DNA of 9,617 nt from Caulobacterales bacterium RIFOXYB1_FULL_67_16. Lineage in GTDB: Bacteria; Pseudomonadota; Alphaproteobacteria; Caulobacterales; Caulobacteraceae. Below are positions 1-6,430 of this stretch, in pieces. The translations under genes were made by a program, and so were the position numbers. The first letter of the stretch is position 1. Every line of letters begins with the position of its first letter. Below the pieces are notes generated by a model that searched no databases, was not told the DNA's origin, and saw only the letters and a program-made list of their open reading frames with translations. The stretch spans positions 1-9,617 of the forward strand of contig MGLN01000090.1 of assembly GCA_001796045.1 (NCBI GenBank). The letters run 5' to 3'.

Positions 1-1419
1 GACAAGATCGAGCAGGCGGTCGACGCCCTGACCTTCGCGGCCGGTTCGGCCGGTTACGCCTTCGTCGAGATCAACCCGACCTATCGCGCCAATCCCGACA
101 CCGACACCGTGGACGTGACCTTCAATGTTTCCGAGGGGCAGCGGGTCTATATCGACCGCATCAATGTGGTCGGGAACACCCGCACCATCGACCCGGTCAT
201 CCGCCGTGAATTGATGCTGACGGAAGGCGACGCCTTCAACCGCGCCCTGATGGAGCGGTCGCGCAACAATCTCCGGGCGCTCGGCTTCTTCAAGGATGTC
301 ACGATCGAGGAGACGCGCGGCAGCGCGCCCGACCGGTCGGTCGTGAACGTCACCGTCGAAGAACAGCCCACCGGCGAGCTGTCCGTCGGCGCCGGCTTCA
401 GCTCGGTCGATTCCTTCACGGTCAATCTGGGCATTTCGGAGCGCAACTTCCGGGGCCGGGGCCAGAACGTGGTCGCGCGGATGGAATGGGGCTCCCTGCG
501 TCAGCAGGTCGACTTCCGCTTCACCGAGCCCAAATTCCTGGGCCGCGATCTGCGCGCCGGCTGGGATCTGTTCCACTCGCGATATGATCTCAGCGAATAT
601 TCGTCATACGACTACCGTTCGACCGGCGGCGGCCTGCGGCTGTCCTATCCGCTGAACGGCAATATGCTGCTCAGCACGCGCTACTTCCTGAAGTCGGACG
701 AGATCATCGTGCCGGACGGCTACTGCAGCACGACGGGCAGCGGCTCTTCGGCGCTTTGCGATCAGGTCGGCAGCTATCTGAACTCGTCGATCGGCTATAC
801 GCTGCAGATGAACTTCACCAATGACCCGGTCCGGCCGACGCGGGGCTGGTCCAGCTCGTTGCGCCAGGACTTCGCCGGCCTGGGCGGCGACGTGAACTAT
901 GTGAAGACCGAAGCCGATGCGGCCTGGTACTATGGCATCACGCCTCGGTGGGTCGTCAGCGTCCAGGGTTCGACCGGCTATATCAGCGGCTGGAACGGCG
1001 ATCCGATCCGGATCAACGACCGCTTCTTCAAGGGCGGCAACAGCTTCCGCGGCTTCGAGACCGCCGGCATGGGGCCGCGCGATCTGGACACGACCGACGC
1101 CCTGGGCGGCAACTTCTACGCCATCGGCACCGTCGAACTGACCGTGCCGAACTATCTGCCGGAGCAGTACGGCATCAAGACCTCGCTGTTCGCCGACGTC
1201 GGCACCCTGGGGGTGCTGGATGACCGGTACAAGCTGACCTCGACCGGGACCGTCGATTCGACCATTGCCGACGAGCTGTCTCTGCGGGCCTCTGCGGGCG
1301 TCAGCATCCACTGGAAGTCGCCGATGGGTCCCATCCGGTTCGACATCTCGAAGGTCCTGTCCAAGGAAGACTACGACAAGACGGAATCCTTCCGCTTCTC
1401 GACCTCCACCCAGTTCTAA
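1..1419 (+). CDS. bamA: Outer membrane protein assembly factor BamA, 3' part (5' end outside window)
   Basis: BamA is the outer-membrane core of the Bam complex; it folds and inserts beta-barrel proteins. The frame is open from base 1, so the first GTG (109) is internal; 472 codons are visible, roughly the C-terminal half to two thirds of a BamA. Codons 1 to about 46 look like the end of POTRA4. POTRA5 starts near YIDRINVVGNTRT and runs to about codon 122. The 16-strand barrel follows from about codon 126. The lid-loop motif of the Omp85 family appears as FRGF (RGF at 1048-1056), within a GGNSFRGFE stretch, and the protein ends in a beta-signal-like segment with terminal Phe (STSTQF). A predicted surface loop has two Cys codons (724-726, 757-759). 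It heads the visible operon and lies 36 nt before skp. Family assignment is secure; POTRA boundaries are estimates. Confidence 0.96.
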   Translation, partial: DKIEQAVDALTFAAGSAGYAFVEINPTYRANPDTDTVDVTFNVSEGQRVYIDRINVVGNTRTIDPVIRRELMLTEGDAFNRALMERSRNNLRALGFFKDVTIEETRGSAPDRSVVNVTVEEQPTGELSVGAGFSSVDSFTVNLGISERNFRGRGQNVVARMEWGSLRQQVDFRFTEPKFLGRDLRAGWDLFHSRYDLSEYSSYDYRSTGGGLRLSYPLNGNMLLSTRYFLKSDEIIVPDGYCSTTGSGSSALCDQVGSYLNSSIGYTLQMNFTNDPVRPTRGWSSSLRQDFAGLGGDVNYVKTEADAAWYYGITPRWVVSVQGSTGYISGWNGDPIRINDRFFKGGNSFRGFETAGMGPRDLDTTDALGGNFYAIGTVELTVPNYLPEQYGIKTSLFADVGTLGVLDDRYKLTSTGTVDSTIADELSLRASAGVSIHWKSPMGPIRFDISKVLSKEDYDKTESFRFSTSTQF

Positions 1420-1444
1420 GCCAGCGACGCAAAAGCGCTCGCAC

Positions 1445-1449
1445 GAGGA
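1445..1449 (+). promoter_or_regulatory. Ribosome binding site of skp
   Basis: GAGGA lies 6 nt before the ATG at 1456. It is the clearest purine-rich match in the 36-nt gap after bamA and supports the chosen start, which also gives a well-formed signal peptide. Confidence 0.7.
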
Positions 1450-1455
1450 TTACCC

Positions 1456-2058
1456 ATGAAAGCTCTGATCATCGCCGCCACGGCCGCCGCTTCGCTGGTC
1501 GCCACCGCCGCCTCGGCCCAGACCGCCGCGCCCGCCAACCCGGGTCCGGTTGTTCCGGGCGTCTGCGTCTATTACAACGCCCGCCTTCTGGCCCAGTCGG
1601 CCGCCGGTCAGGCCGTCGAGGCCCGCATGCAGCAGCTGGCCCAGGAAGTTCAGGGCGAGCTCCAACCCTACGCCACGCAGATCCAGACGGAAGCGCAGCA
1701 GCTCCAGACCTCGGGCGCCAGCCTGCCGGCGGACCAACTGCAACAACGCCGTCAGGCCTTGCAGCAGCGCGCTCAAGAGGCCCAACAGCTGGAAGCCACA
1801 CGCGAGAATGAACTGCGCTACACCCTGGCCATGCAACGCCAGGCCATCACCGAGGCCGTGTCGCCGATCCTGACCGCCCTGTACCAGGAGCGCGGCTGCG
1901 GCCTGTTGCTGGATCGGGAGAGCGTCTTCATGATGAACCCGGCCATGGACCTGACCGACGCTGCCATCCAGCGCCTGAACACGGCCCTGCCGACCCTGTC
2001 GTTCAACCGCATGGCGGTTCCGGCCCAGCAGTCGCAACAGCCGGCCGCAGCCAACTAA
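1456..2058 (+). CDS. skp: OmpH/Skp family periplasmic chaperone
   Basis: A 200-residue exported protein of the OmpH/Skp family, which holds unfolded outer-membrane proteins in the periplasm and delivers them to BamA. Residues 1-21 form a signal peptide (Lys2, hydrophobic core, A-S-A at 19-21; predicted cleavage before Gln22). Residues about 36-48 resemble the first strand of the Skp body. Residues about 50-135 are a Gln/Glu/Ala-rich coiled-coil hairpin with a turn near 85-93 (SGASLPAD). The segment CGLLLDRESVF (148-158) followed by MDLTDAAIQRLN is the usual C-terminal OmpH signature. The mature chain contains no lysine, about 30 glutamines, 12 Arg and 15 Asp/Glu, so it is slightly acidic, unlike basic E. 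coli Skp. Cys37 and Cys148 fall in the two strands expected to build the trimer body. The position between bamA and lpxD is the classic one for this gene. Confidence 0.9.
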   Translation: MKALIIAATAAASLVATAASAQTAAPANPGPVVPGVCVYYNARLLAQSAAGQAVEARMQQLAQEVQGELQPYATQIQTEAQQLQTSGASLPADQLQQRRQALQQRAQEAQQLEATRENELRYTLAMQRQAITEAVSPILTALYQERGCGLLLDRESVFMMNPAMDLTDAAIQRLNTALPTLSFNRMAVPAQQSQQPAAAN

Positions 2059-2065
2059 GGTCCAC

Positions 2066-3079
2066 ATGCCCGACGCCCGCTTTTTCGAAACCCTCGCCCC
2101 CCTGTCCGTCGCCGAGCTGGCGGCGAAAATCGGAGGCGAGGTCGAGAGGGGCGGGGATCGGATCATAGGTTCCGTCGCGCCCCTGTCCTCTGCGGACGGG
2201 GGCGCGATTGCATTTCTGGGCGACCGCAAGTTCGCTGCGGCCTTGTCTGGAACCAAGGCGGGTTGCGTGATCGTGCCGGCTGAGGCCGTCGCTTCCGTGC
2301 CGGTCGAGGCCGCCGTCATCGTCTCCCGCACGCCTCAGGCCTCCTGGGCAATGGCTTCGGCCTTGCTGCACCGTCCGGCCACCTTAGACCGAGCCATATT
2401 GGGGTCACAGGCGGCCGAGGATGACAGCGTCGTTCTGGAGCCCGGCGTTATTCTGGGAGAGGGCGTCCGTATCGGGCGCGGCACGCGCATCGGCGCCAAT
2501 ACGGTCATCGGTCCCGGCGTACAGATCGGTCGCGACTGTGTGATCGGTTCGAATGTGACCGTCGGATTCGCTCTGATCGGCGATCGGGTGAAGCTTTACG
2601 CCGGCGCCCGGATCGGCGAGGCGGGGTTCGGCGCCACGGGGACGGCGGCCGGCGCCATGGACATTCCCCAGCTGGGGCGCGTCATCCTGCAGGACGGGGT
2701 GACGGTCGGCGCCAATTCCTGCATCGATCGCGGCGCCTATGACGACACGGTCATCGGCGAGAACACCAAGATAGATAACCTGGTCATGGTGGGCCACAAC
2801 TGCTTCATTGGGCGCAACAATCTGATGGCCGCCAATACGGGGATTTCGGGCTCGGTGACCAGCGGCGACAACGTCATATTCGGCGGCAAGGCGGGGATCG
2901 GGGATCACATCACCATCGGCGAGGGCGCGCGGGTCGCGGCCGGCGCCGGGGTGCTGGCGGACATTCCGGCGGGCGAGACCTGGTCCGGCTATCCGGCCCG
3001 TCCGATCCGACAGTTCTTGCGTGAAACCGTCTGGCTCGCCAAACAGGCGTCTTCAAAGAAGGCCCCGAAGGAATCATAG
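2066..3079 (+). CDS. lpxD: UDP-3-O-acylglucosamine N-acyltransferase LpxD
   Basis: LpxD transfers a 3-hydroxyacyl chain from acyl-carrier protein to the 2-amino group of UDP-3-acyl-glucosamine, the third lipid A step, in the cytoplasm. Length is 337 residues (E. coli 341). Residues 1 to about 110 are the N-terminal uridine-binding domain. From about 115 to 300 there are hexapeptide repeats of a left-handed parallel beta-helix (VRIGRG, TRIGAN, TVIGPG and so on). The catalytic His is His244 in MVGHNCFIG, matching E. coli His239, and His281 in GIGDHITIG matches His276. The family block IPQLGRVILQDGVTVGAN then CIDRGA is present at about 200-224. The C-terminus is a helix rich in Lys. The ATG at 2066 follows AAGG (2057-2060), which overlaps the skp stop. 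In Caulobacter relatives lipid A carries 2,3-diaminoglucose, so the substrate may be the 3-amino analogue; this cannot be read from the sequence. Confidence 0.96.
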   Translation: MPDARFFETLAPLSVAELAAKIGGEVERGGDRIIGSVAPLSSADGGAIAFLGDRKFAAALSGTKAGCVIVPAEAVASVPVEAAVIVSRTPQASWAMASALLHRPATLDRAILGSQAAEDDSVVLEPGVILGEGVRIGRGTRIGANTVIGPGVQIGRDCVIGSNVTVGFALIGDRVKLYAGARIGEAGFGATGTAAGAMDIPQLGRVILQDGVTVGANSCIDRGAYDDTVIGENTKIDNLVMVGHNCFIGRNNLMAANTGISGSVTSGDNVIFGGKAGIGDHITIGEGARVAAGAGVLADIPAGETWSGYPARPIRQFLRETVWLAKQASSKKAPKES

Positions 3080-3081
3080 GG

Positions 3082-3558
3082 ATGAGTGAAGACGGCAAGA
3101 TCGACTACGCCGAGGTGATGCGGCGGCTGCCCCACCGATATCCCTTCCTGCTGGTGGACAAGGCCGAAGACTTCGTGCCCGCGACCTCTATCGTCGGGAT
3201 CAAGAACGTCACACACAACGAACCCTTCTTCCCTGGACATTTCCCGATCGATCCGGTCATGCCGGGCGTGTTGATCGTCGAGGCCATGGCCCAGACGGGC
3301 GCGCTTTTGATGTCCAAGACCCTGGATGTCGCCGTGGCCGACAAGGTCATCATGTTCATGTCCATCGACGGCGTGCGTTTCCGCAAGCCGGCGCGGCCCG
3401 GCGACCAACTGCGCATGCAGGTCAAGGTGATCAAGGCGCGCGGCGACGCCTACAAGTTCCGCGGCGAAACCTTCATCGACGGCAAGCTGGCCGCCGAGGC
3501 CGAGTTCATGGCCATGGTCGTGACGGTGCCCACGCCGGCGACGGAGCCCGCCGCCTGA
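3082..3558 (+). CDS. fabZ: 3-hydroxyacyl-[acyl-carrier-protein] dehydratase FabZ
   Basis: FabZ removes water from 3-hydroxyacyl-ACP to give trans-2-enoyl-ACP in fatty-acid elongation. It draws on the same 3-hydroxyacyl-ACP pool that LpxA and LpxD use as donors, which explains why it lies between their genes. The 158-residue protein is one hot-dog domain. The hallmark LPHRYPFLLVD is at 16-26. The active site is His53 in FFPGHFPIDPVMPG and Glu67 in LIVEAMAQTG. RFRKPARPGDQL follows at 99-110. The tail after about residue 148 (Pro/Ala/Thr) is slightly longer than in E. coli FabZ (151 residues). Start at ATG 3082, 2 nt after the lpxD stop, with GAAGGA at 3067-3072 as the probable ribosome binding site inside the end of lpxD. 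Confidence 0.97.
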   Translation: MSEDGKIDYAEVMRRLPHRYPFLLVDKAEDFVPATSIVGIKNVTHNEPFFPGHFPIDPVMPGVLIVEAMAQTGALLMSKTLDVAVADKVIMFMSIDGVRFRKPARPGDQLRMQVKVIKARGDAYKFRGETFIDGKLAAEAEFMAMVVTVPTPATEPAA

Positions 3559-4352
3559 TGGCCATCCACCCCACCGCCCTGATCGACGCCACCGCGACCC
3601 TGGCCGAAGGGGTCGAGGTCGGCCCCTGGTGCACGGTCGGACCGAATGTCTTGCTGGCCGAGGGCGTGCGCCTGGTCAGTCATGTGGTGGTTCAGCAGGA
3701 TACGACGGTCGGGGCCGGAACGGTGATCCATCCCTTCGCCGTCATCGGCGGTGATCCGCAGCACAACGGCTACAAGGGCGAGCCGGTGAGGCTGGAGATC
3801 GGCGAGAACAACCTGATCCGCGAGCACTGCACCTTCAACCGGGGCACACCGCAGGGAGCCGGCGTGACCGTGGTCGGCTCCAACAATCTGTTCATGACGG
3901 GCGCGCACATCGGTCACGATTGCGTGGTCGGAAGCAATCTGGTCATGGCCAACAACGCCACCCTCGGGGGCCATGCGCAGATCGGGGACAAGGTTTTCCT
4001 GGGCGGCCTTTGCGCCGTGCACCAGAACGGGCGCGTGGGGCAGGGGGCGATCATCGGCGGTCTGGCCGCCGTGACGCGCGACGTCATCCCTTACGGCTCG
4101 GCTTGGGGCAATCATGCGCGGCTCCGGGGGCTGAACCTGATCGGCTTGAAGCGCAAGGGCTACGGCAAGGATCAGGTGCGGCGGCTGCTGGCGGCCTATC
4201 GCGACCTGTTCGAGGGCGAGGGCGAGGGCGAGTTCGCCGGTCGGATCGACGGCGTGGCCCAGGCCTATGCCGACCTGCCGGAGATCATGGAGATCATCGC
4301 CTTCATCCGTGACGGCGGGCGGCGTCCGCTGTGTCTGCCGAACGCGGAATGA
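3558..4352 (+). CDS. lpxA: UDP-N-acetylglucosamine O-acyltransferase LpxA
   Basis: LpxA starts lipid A synthesis by moving a 3-hydroxyacyl chain from ACP to the 3-position of UDP-GlcNAc (or its 3-amino analogue). At 264 residues it matches E. coli LpxA (262). Residues 1 to about 190 are the hexapeptide-repeat beta-helix and the rest is the helical C-terminal domain. His120 in HIGHDCVVG matches catalytic His125 of E. coli, and His117 matches His122. GNHA at 184-187 and GLNLIGLKRKG at about 191-201 are family hallmarks. Gly168 aligns with E. coli Gly173, the acyl-length ruler, where Gly permits a long chain (inference from alignment by eye). The ATG overlaps the fabZ TGA by one base (TGATG at 3556-3560), implying coupling; GGAG at 3543-3546 is a possible ribosome binding site. 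An acidic EGEGEGE run occupies 219-225. Confidence 0.97.
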   Translation: MAIHPTALIDATATLAEGVEVGPWCTVGPNVLLAEGVRLVSHVVVQQDTTVGAGTVIHPFAVIGGDPQHNGYKGEPVRLEIGENNLIREHCTFNRGTPQGAGVTVVGSNNLFMTGAHIGHDCVVGSNLVMANNATLGGHAQIGDKVFLGGLCAVHQNGRVGQGAIIGGLAAVTRDVIPYGSAWGNHARLRGLNLIGLKRKGYGKDQVRRLLAAYRDLFEGEGEGEFAGRIDGVAQAYADLPEIMEIIAFIRDGGRRPLCLPNAE

Positions 4353-5188
4353 CCGGCGCCGGAAAGCTGGGCCTGATCGCCGGCGGCGGCGATCTGCCGG
4401 CGACCGTGGCGGGACGGTGCGATGCGGAGGGGCGGCCCCTGTTCGTCGTGCGGCTGGCGGGGTTTGCCGACAGCCATCTGACCCGCTGGCCCGGGGCCGA
4501 GTTCGGCATGGCTCAGATCGGGGCGATATTGAAAACGCTCAAGGCCGAAGGCTGCACCGCAGTCTGTCTGGCCGGCATCGTCAAAAGGCCTGATTTCAAG
4601 CGCTTGAAGCCGGATTTGAAAGGCGCAAGCCTGCTGCCGGGGATCGTCGCCGCAGCGACTCAGGGCGACGACGCCCTGCTGCGGAAGATTCTGGCGATCT
4701 TTGAGGCCGAGGGCTTCGCGGTGGAGGGGGCCGACGACATCCTGGGCGGGGAGACGCTGGACGCCGGGCCCTTGGGCGCTGTGACGCCGACGCCGGCTCA
4801 GATCGCCGATCTGAAAAAGGCGCTCTATGTCGCAGAAAAGACGGGCGAATTGGACATCGGACAGGGCGCGGTCGTTTGCGACGGGCTGGTCCTCGCCGTG
4901 GAGGCCCAGGAGGGGACAGACGCCATGTTGCACCGGGTGGCGGGCCTGCCTGCCGATCTGCGCGGGTCAATAGCGTCTCCGAGGGGGGTTTTGGCCAAGG
5001 CGCCGAAGCCGATCCAGGATCTTCGCGTCGATATGCCGGTGGTCGGGCCGCGCACGGTCGAGCTGGCGGCGGCGGCGGGCCTGGCGGGGATCGCCGGGGT
5101 GACAGGGCGGCTGATCTTGATCGACCGGCGGGCTATAATGGCGGCGGCGGACCGGCTGGGTCTGTTCGTCTGGGGCGAAGACAGATGA
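4349..5188 (+). CDS. lpxI: UDP-2,3-diacylglucosamine pyrophosphatase LpxI
   Basis: LpxI hydrolyses UDP-2,3-diacylglucosamine to lipid X and UMP. It replaces the unrelated LpxH in alphaproteobacteria and was characterised in Caulobacter crescentus, where it attacks the beta phosphorus. The 279-residue protein begins with GKLGLIAGGGDLP (5-17), the LpxI N-terminal signature. The C-terminal domain has GAVVCDGLVLAVEAQEGTDAML (173-194) and KAPKPIQDLRVDMPVVGP (217-234). Asp224 and Asp228 there are candidates for the catalytic Asp reported in the Caulobacter enzyme; which is equivalent needs an alignment. I chose the ATG at 4349, which forms an ATGA overlap with the lpxA stop. An in-frame GTG at 4331 would add six residues that precede the conserved region and is less likely. 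The gene lies between lpxA and lpxB, exactly where its product acts in the pathway. Confidence 0.94.
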   Translation: MTGAGKLGLIAGGGDLPATVAGRCDAEGRPLFVVRLAGFADSHLTRWPGAEFGMAQIGAILKTLKAEGCTAVCLAGIVKRPDFKRLKPDLKGASLLPGIVAAATQGDDALLRKILAIFEAEGFAVEGADDILGGETLDAGPLGAVTPTPAQIADLKKALYVAEKTGELDIGQGAVVCDGLVLAVEAQEGTDAMLHRVAGLPADLRGSIASPRGVLAKAPKPIQDLRVDMPVVGPRTVELAAAAGLAGIAGVTGRLILIDRRAIMAAADRLGLFVWGEDR

Positions 5189-6354
5189 GCCGTCCGTTGA
5201 AGATCATGCTGGTGGCGGCGGAAGCCTCGGGCGACGACCTCGGGGCTGGGCTTGCCCAAGCCCTCAGGCGGCGGCTGGGCGAGGCGGTCAGCTTCGTCGG
5301 AGTCGGCGGGGCCCGCATGGCGGCTGAGGGCGTCGTCAGCCCGTTCGATATCGCGGAACTGTCTATACTGGGCTGGATCGAGGGCCTGCGCGCGTACGGC
5401 ATGGTCCGGCGGCGTGTTCAGGAGACGGCCGCCCTGGCGGCGCAAGAACAGCCGGACGCCATCGTGCTGATCGACAGCTGGGGGTTCACCATTCGTGTCG
5501 CCGAAGCGATCCGCGCCGCCCGGCCGGACGTGCCGTTGATCAAATACGTCGGGCCTCAGGTGTGGGCGTCCCGGCCGGGGCGGGCCAAGGTCCTGGCGCG
5601 GGCGGTGGATCATCTGCTGGCCCTCTACAGCTTCGACGCGCCCTGGTTCGAAAGGGCAGGCCTGCCGACGACCGTCGTCGGGTCTTCGGCCCTTCACGTG
5701 GACATGGAGCACGCGGACGGAGCGGCCTTCCGAGCCCGGCGTGGGATCGCGCCTGACGCCAAGTTGCTGCTGATCCTGCCGGGCAGTCGCCCCGCCGAGA
5801 TCGCCCGAATGACGCCCGTCTATGAAGCGGCGGCCGCACGCCTGAAGGCCCAGAACCCGTCTCTGGAGGTCGCCGTCGTTGCGGCGGGCACCGTGGCCAA
5901 GGATGTGATCGGTCGCGTGTCCGCCTGGCCCTTCAGGGTCCATCTGGTCGACGAAGGGGAAAAGTACGACGCCATGAAGGCCGCGACGGCCGCCCTGGCC
6001 ACCAGCGGCACGGTGTCCACGGAACTGGCGCTTGCTGGGGCGCCGATGGTGATCGCCTACAAGATCGGCGGGCTCAGCTATCAGCTGATGAAGCGGATGG
6101 TGACGGCGAAGCACATCACCCTGTTCAACATCGCCGCGGACCAACGGATCGCTCCGGAGTTCATTCAGGGCGAGGCGTCTCCTGAAAAGCTCGCGGACGC
6201 TGTGGGACGGTTGCTCGAGAACCCCGAGCTCGCCGCCGATCAGGCGAGGCGACAGACCAAGGCGCTAAATCTGATGGGGCGAGGAGGCGCGAATCCCTCG
6301 GAGCTGGCCGCCGACGCGGTCTTGAGCGTGATTGAAGCCAAGCGGCCCGCCTGA
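5185..6354 (+). CDS. lpxB: Lipid-A-disaccharide synthase LpxB (GT19)
   Basis: LpxB condenses UDP-2,3-diacylglucosamine with lipid X, the LpxI product, to make the beta-1,6 disaccharide of lipid A at the inner-membrane surface. Length is 389 residues (E. coli 382). Visible blocks: AAEASGDDLGA at 11-21, GVGGARM at 39-45, YVGPQVWASRPGR at 121-133, LILPGSRPAEI at 196-206, SGTVSTELALAGAPMV at 274-289, and NIAADQRIAPEFIQ at 315-328. Asp97, Arg202 and Asn315 align by eye with E. coli Asp98, Arg201 and Asn316, all needed there. Variants: the usual IDAPDFN-like block is IDSWGFT, and the usual VGHP-like block is VGSSAL (165-170). Start is ATG 5185 in an ATGA overlap with the lpxI stop; upstream in-frame extension into lpxI (to 4876) has no LpxB character. 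It is the last gene before the terminator. Confidence 0.96.
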   Translation: MSRPLKIMLVAAEASGDDLGAGLAQALRRRLGEAVSFVGVGGARMAAEGVVSPFDIAELSILGWIEGLRAYGMVRRRVQETAALAAQEQPDAIVLIDSWGFTIRVAEAIRAARPDVPLIKYVGPQVWASRPGRAKVLARAVDHLLALYSFDAPWFERAGLPTTVVGSSALHVDMEHADGAAFRARRGIAPDAKLLLILPGSRPAEIARMTPVYEAAAARLKAQNPSLEVAVVAAGTVAKDVIGRVSAWPFRVHLVDEGEKYDAMKAATAALATSGTVSTELALAGAPMVIAYKIGGLSYQLMKRMVTAKHITLFNIAADQRIAPEFIQGEASPEKLADAVGRLLENPELAADQARRQTKALNLMGRGGANPSELAADAVLSVIEAKRPA

Positions 6355-6376
6355 CCTTAGGGCGGTTGGGCAAAGA

Positions 6377-6406
6377 AAAACGCCGGGGCTTGCGCCCCGG
6401 CGTTTT
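6377..6406. terminator. Bidirectional intrinsic terminator between convergent lpxB and gltA
   Basis: Perfect inverted repeat: AAAACGCCGGGGC (6377-6389), loop TTGC (6390-6393), GCCCCGGCGTTTT (6394-6406). The 9-bp GC core is flanked by four A:T pairs, so a U run follows the hairpin on either strand. It starts 22 nt after the lpxB stop and ends 24 nt from the gltA stop, so it can end both transcripts. Confidence 0.9.
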
Positions 6407-6430
6407 GCATTTCAGGCCGGCGCCTGTCGA

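Noticed and set aside
408..415. GANTC sites (for example GATTC near 410, 1255, 2565, 7941, 8829) as CcrM cell-cycle methylation marks.
   Set aside because: The ones I noticed lie inside coding regions, away from any promoter, and this many is expected by chance.
1039..1080. FRGF instead of VRGF in the BamA lid loop as a novelty.
   Set aside because: Substitution before RGF is common among alphaproteobacterial Omp85 proteins; the essential Arg-Gly-Phe is kept.
109..1419. A separate 436-residue gene starting at GTG 109.
   Set aside because: The same frame is open to base 1 and encodes BamA POTRA sequence upstream, so this GTG is internal.
1420..1455. Possible terminator between bamA and skp.
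   Set aside because: Only a 3-4 bp GCG/CGC dyad with no U run; the genes appear co-transcribed.
1450..2331. Minus-strand open frame (293 residues) opposite skp and lpxD.
   Set aside because: Leu/Gly/Gln-rich shadow spanning two well-supported genes on the other strand.
4876..5184. A 103-residue N-terminal extension of LpxB.
   Set aside because: It is the out-of-frame reading of lpxI; LpxB homology starts at MSRPLKIMLVAAEASGD, at the ATGA overlap.
4825..6144. Long minus-strand open frame (439 residues) opposite lpxI and lpxB.
   Set aside because: Arg/Pro/Gly/His-rich shadow with no domain pattern, fully covered by well-supported genes; such frames are common in GC-rich DNA.
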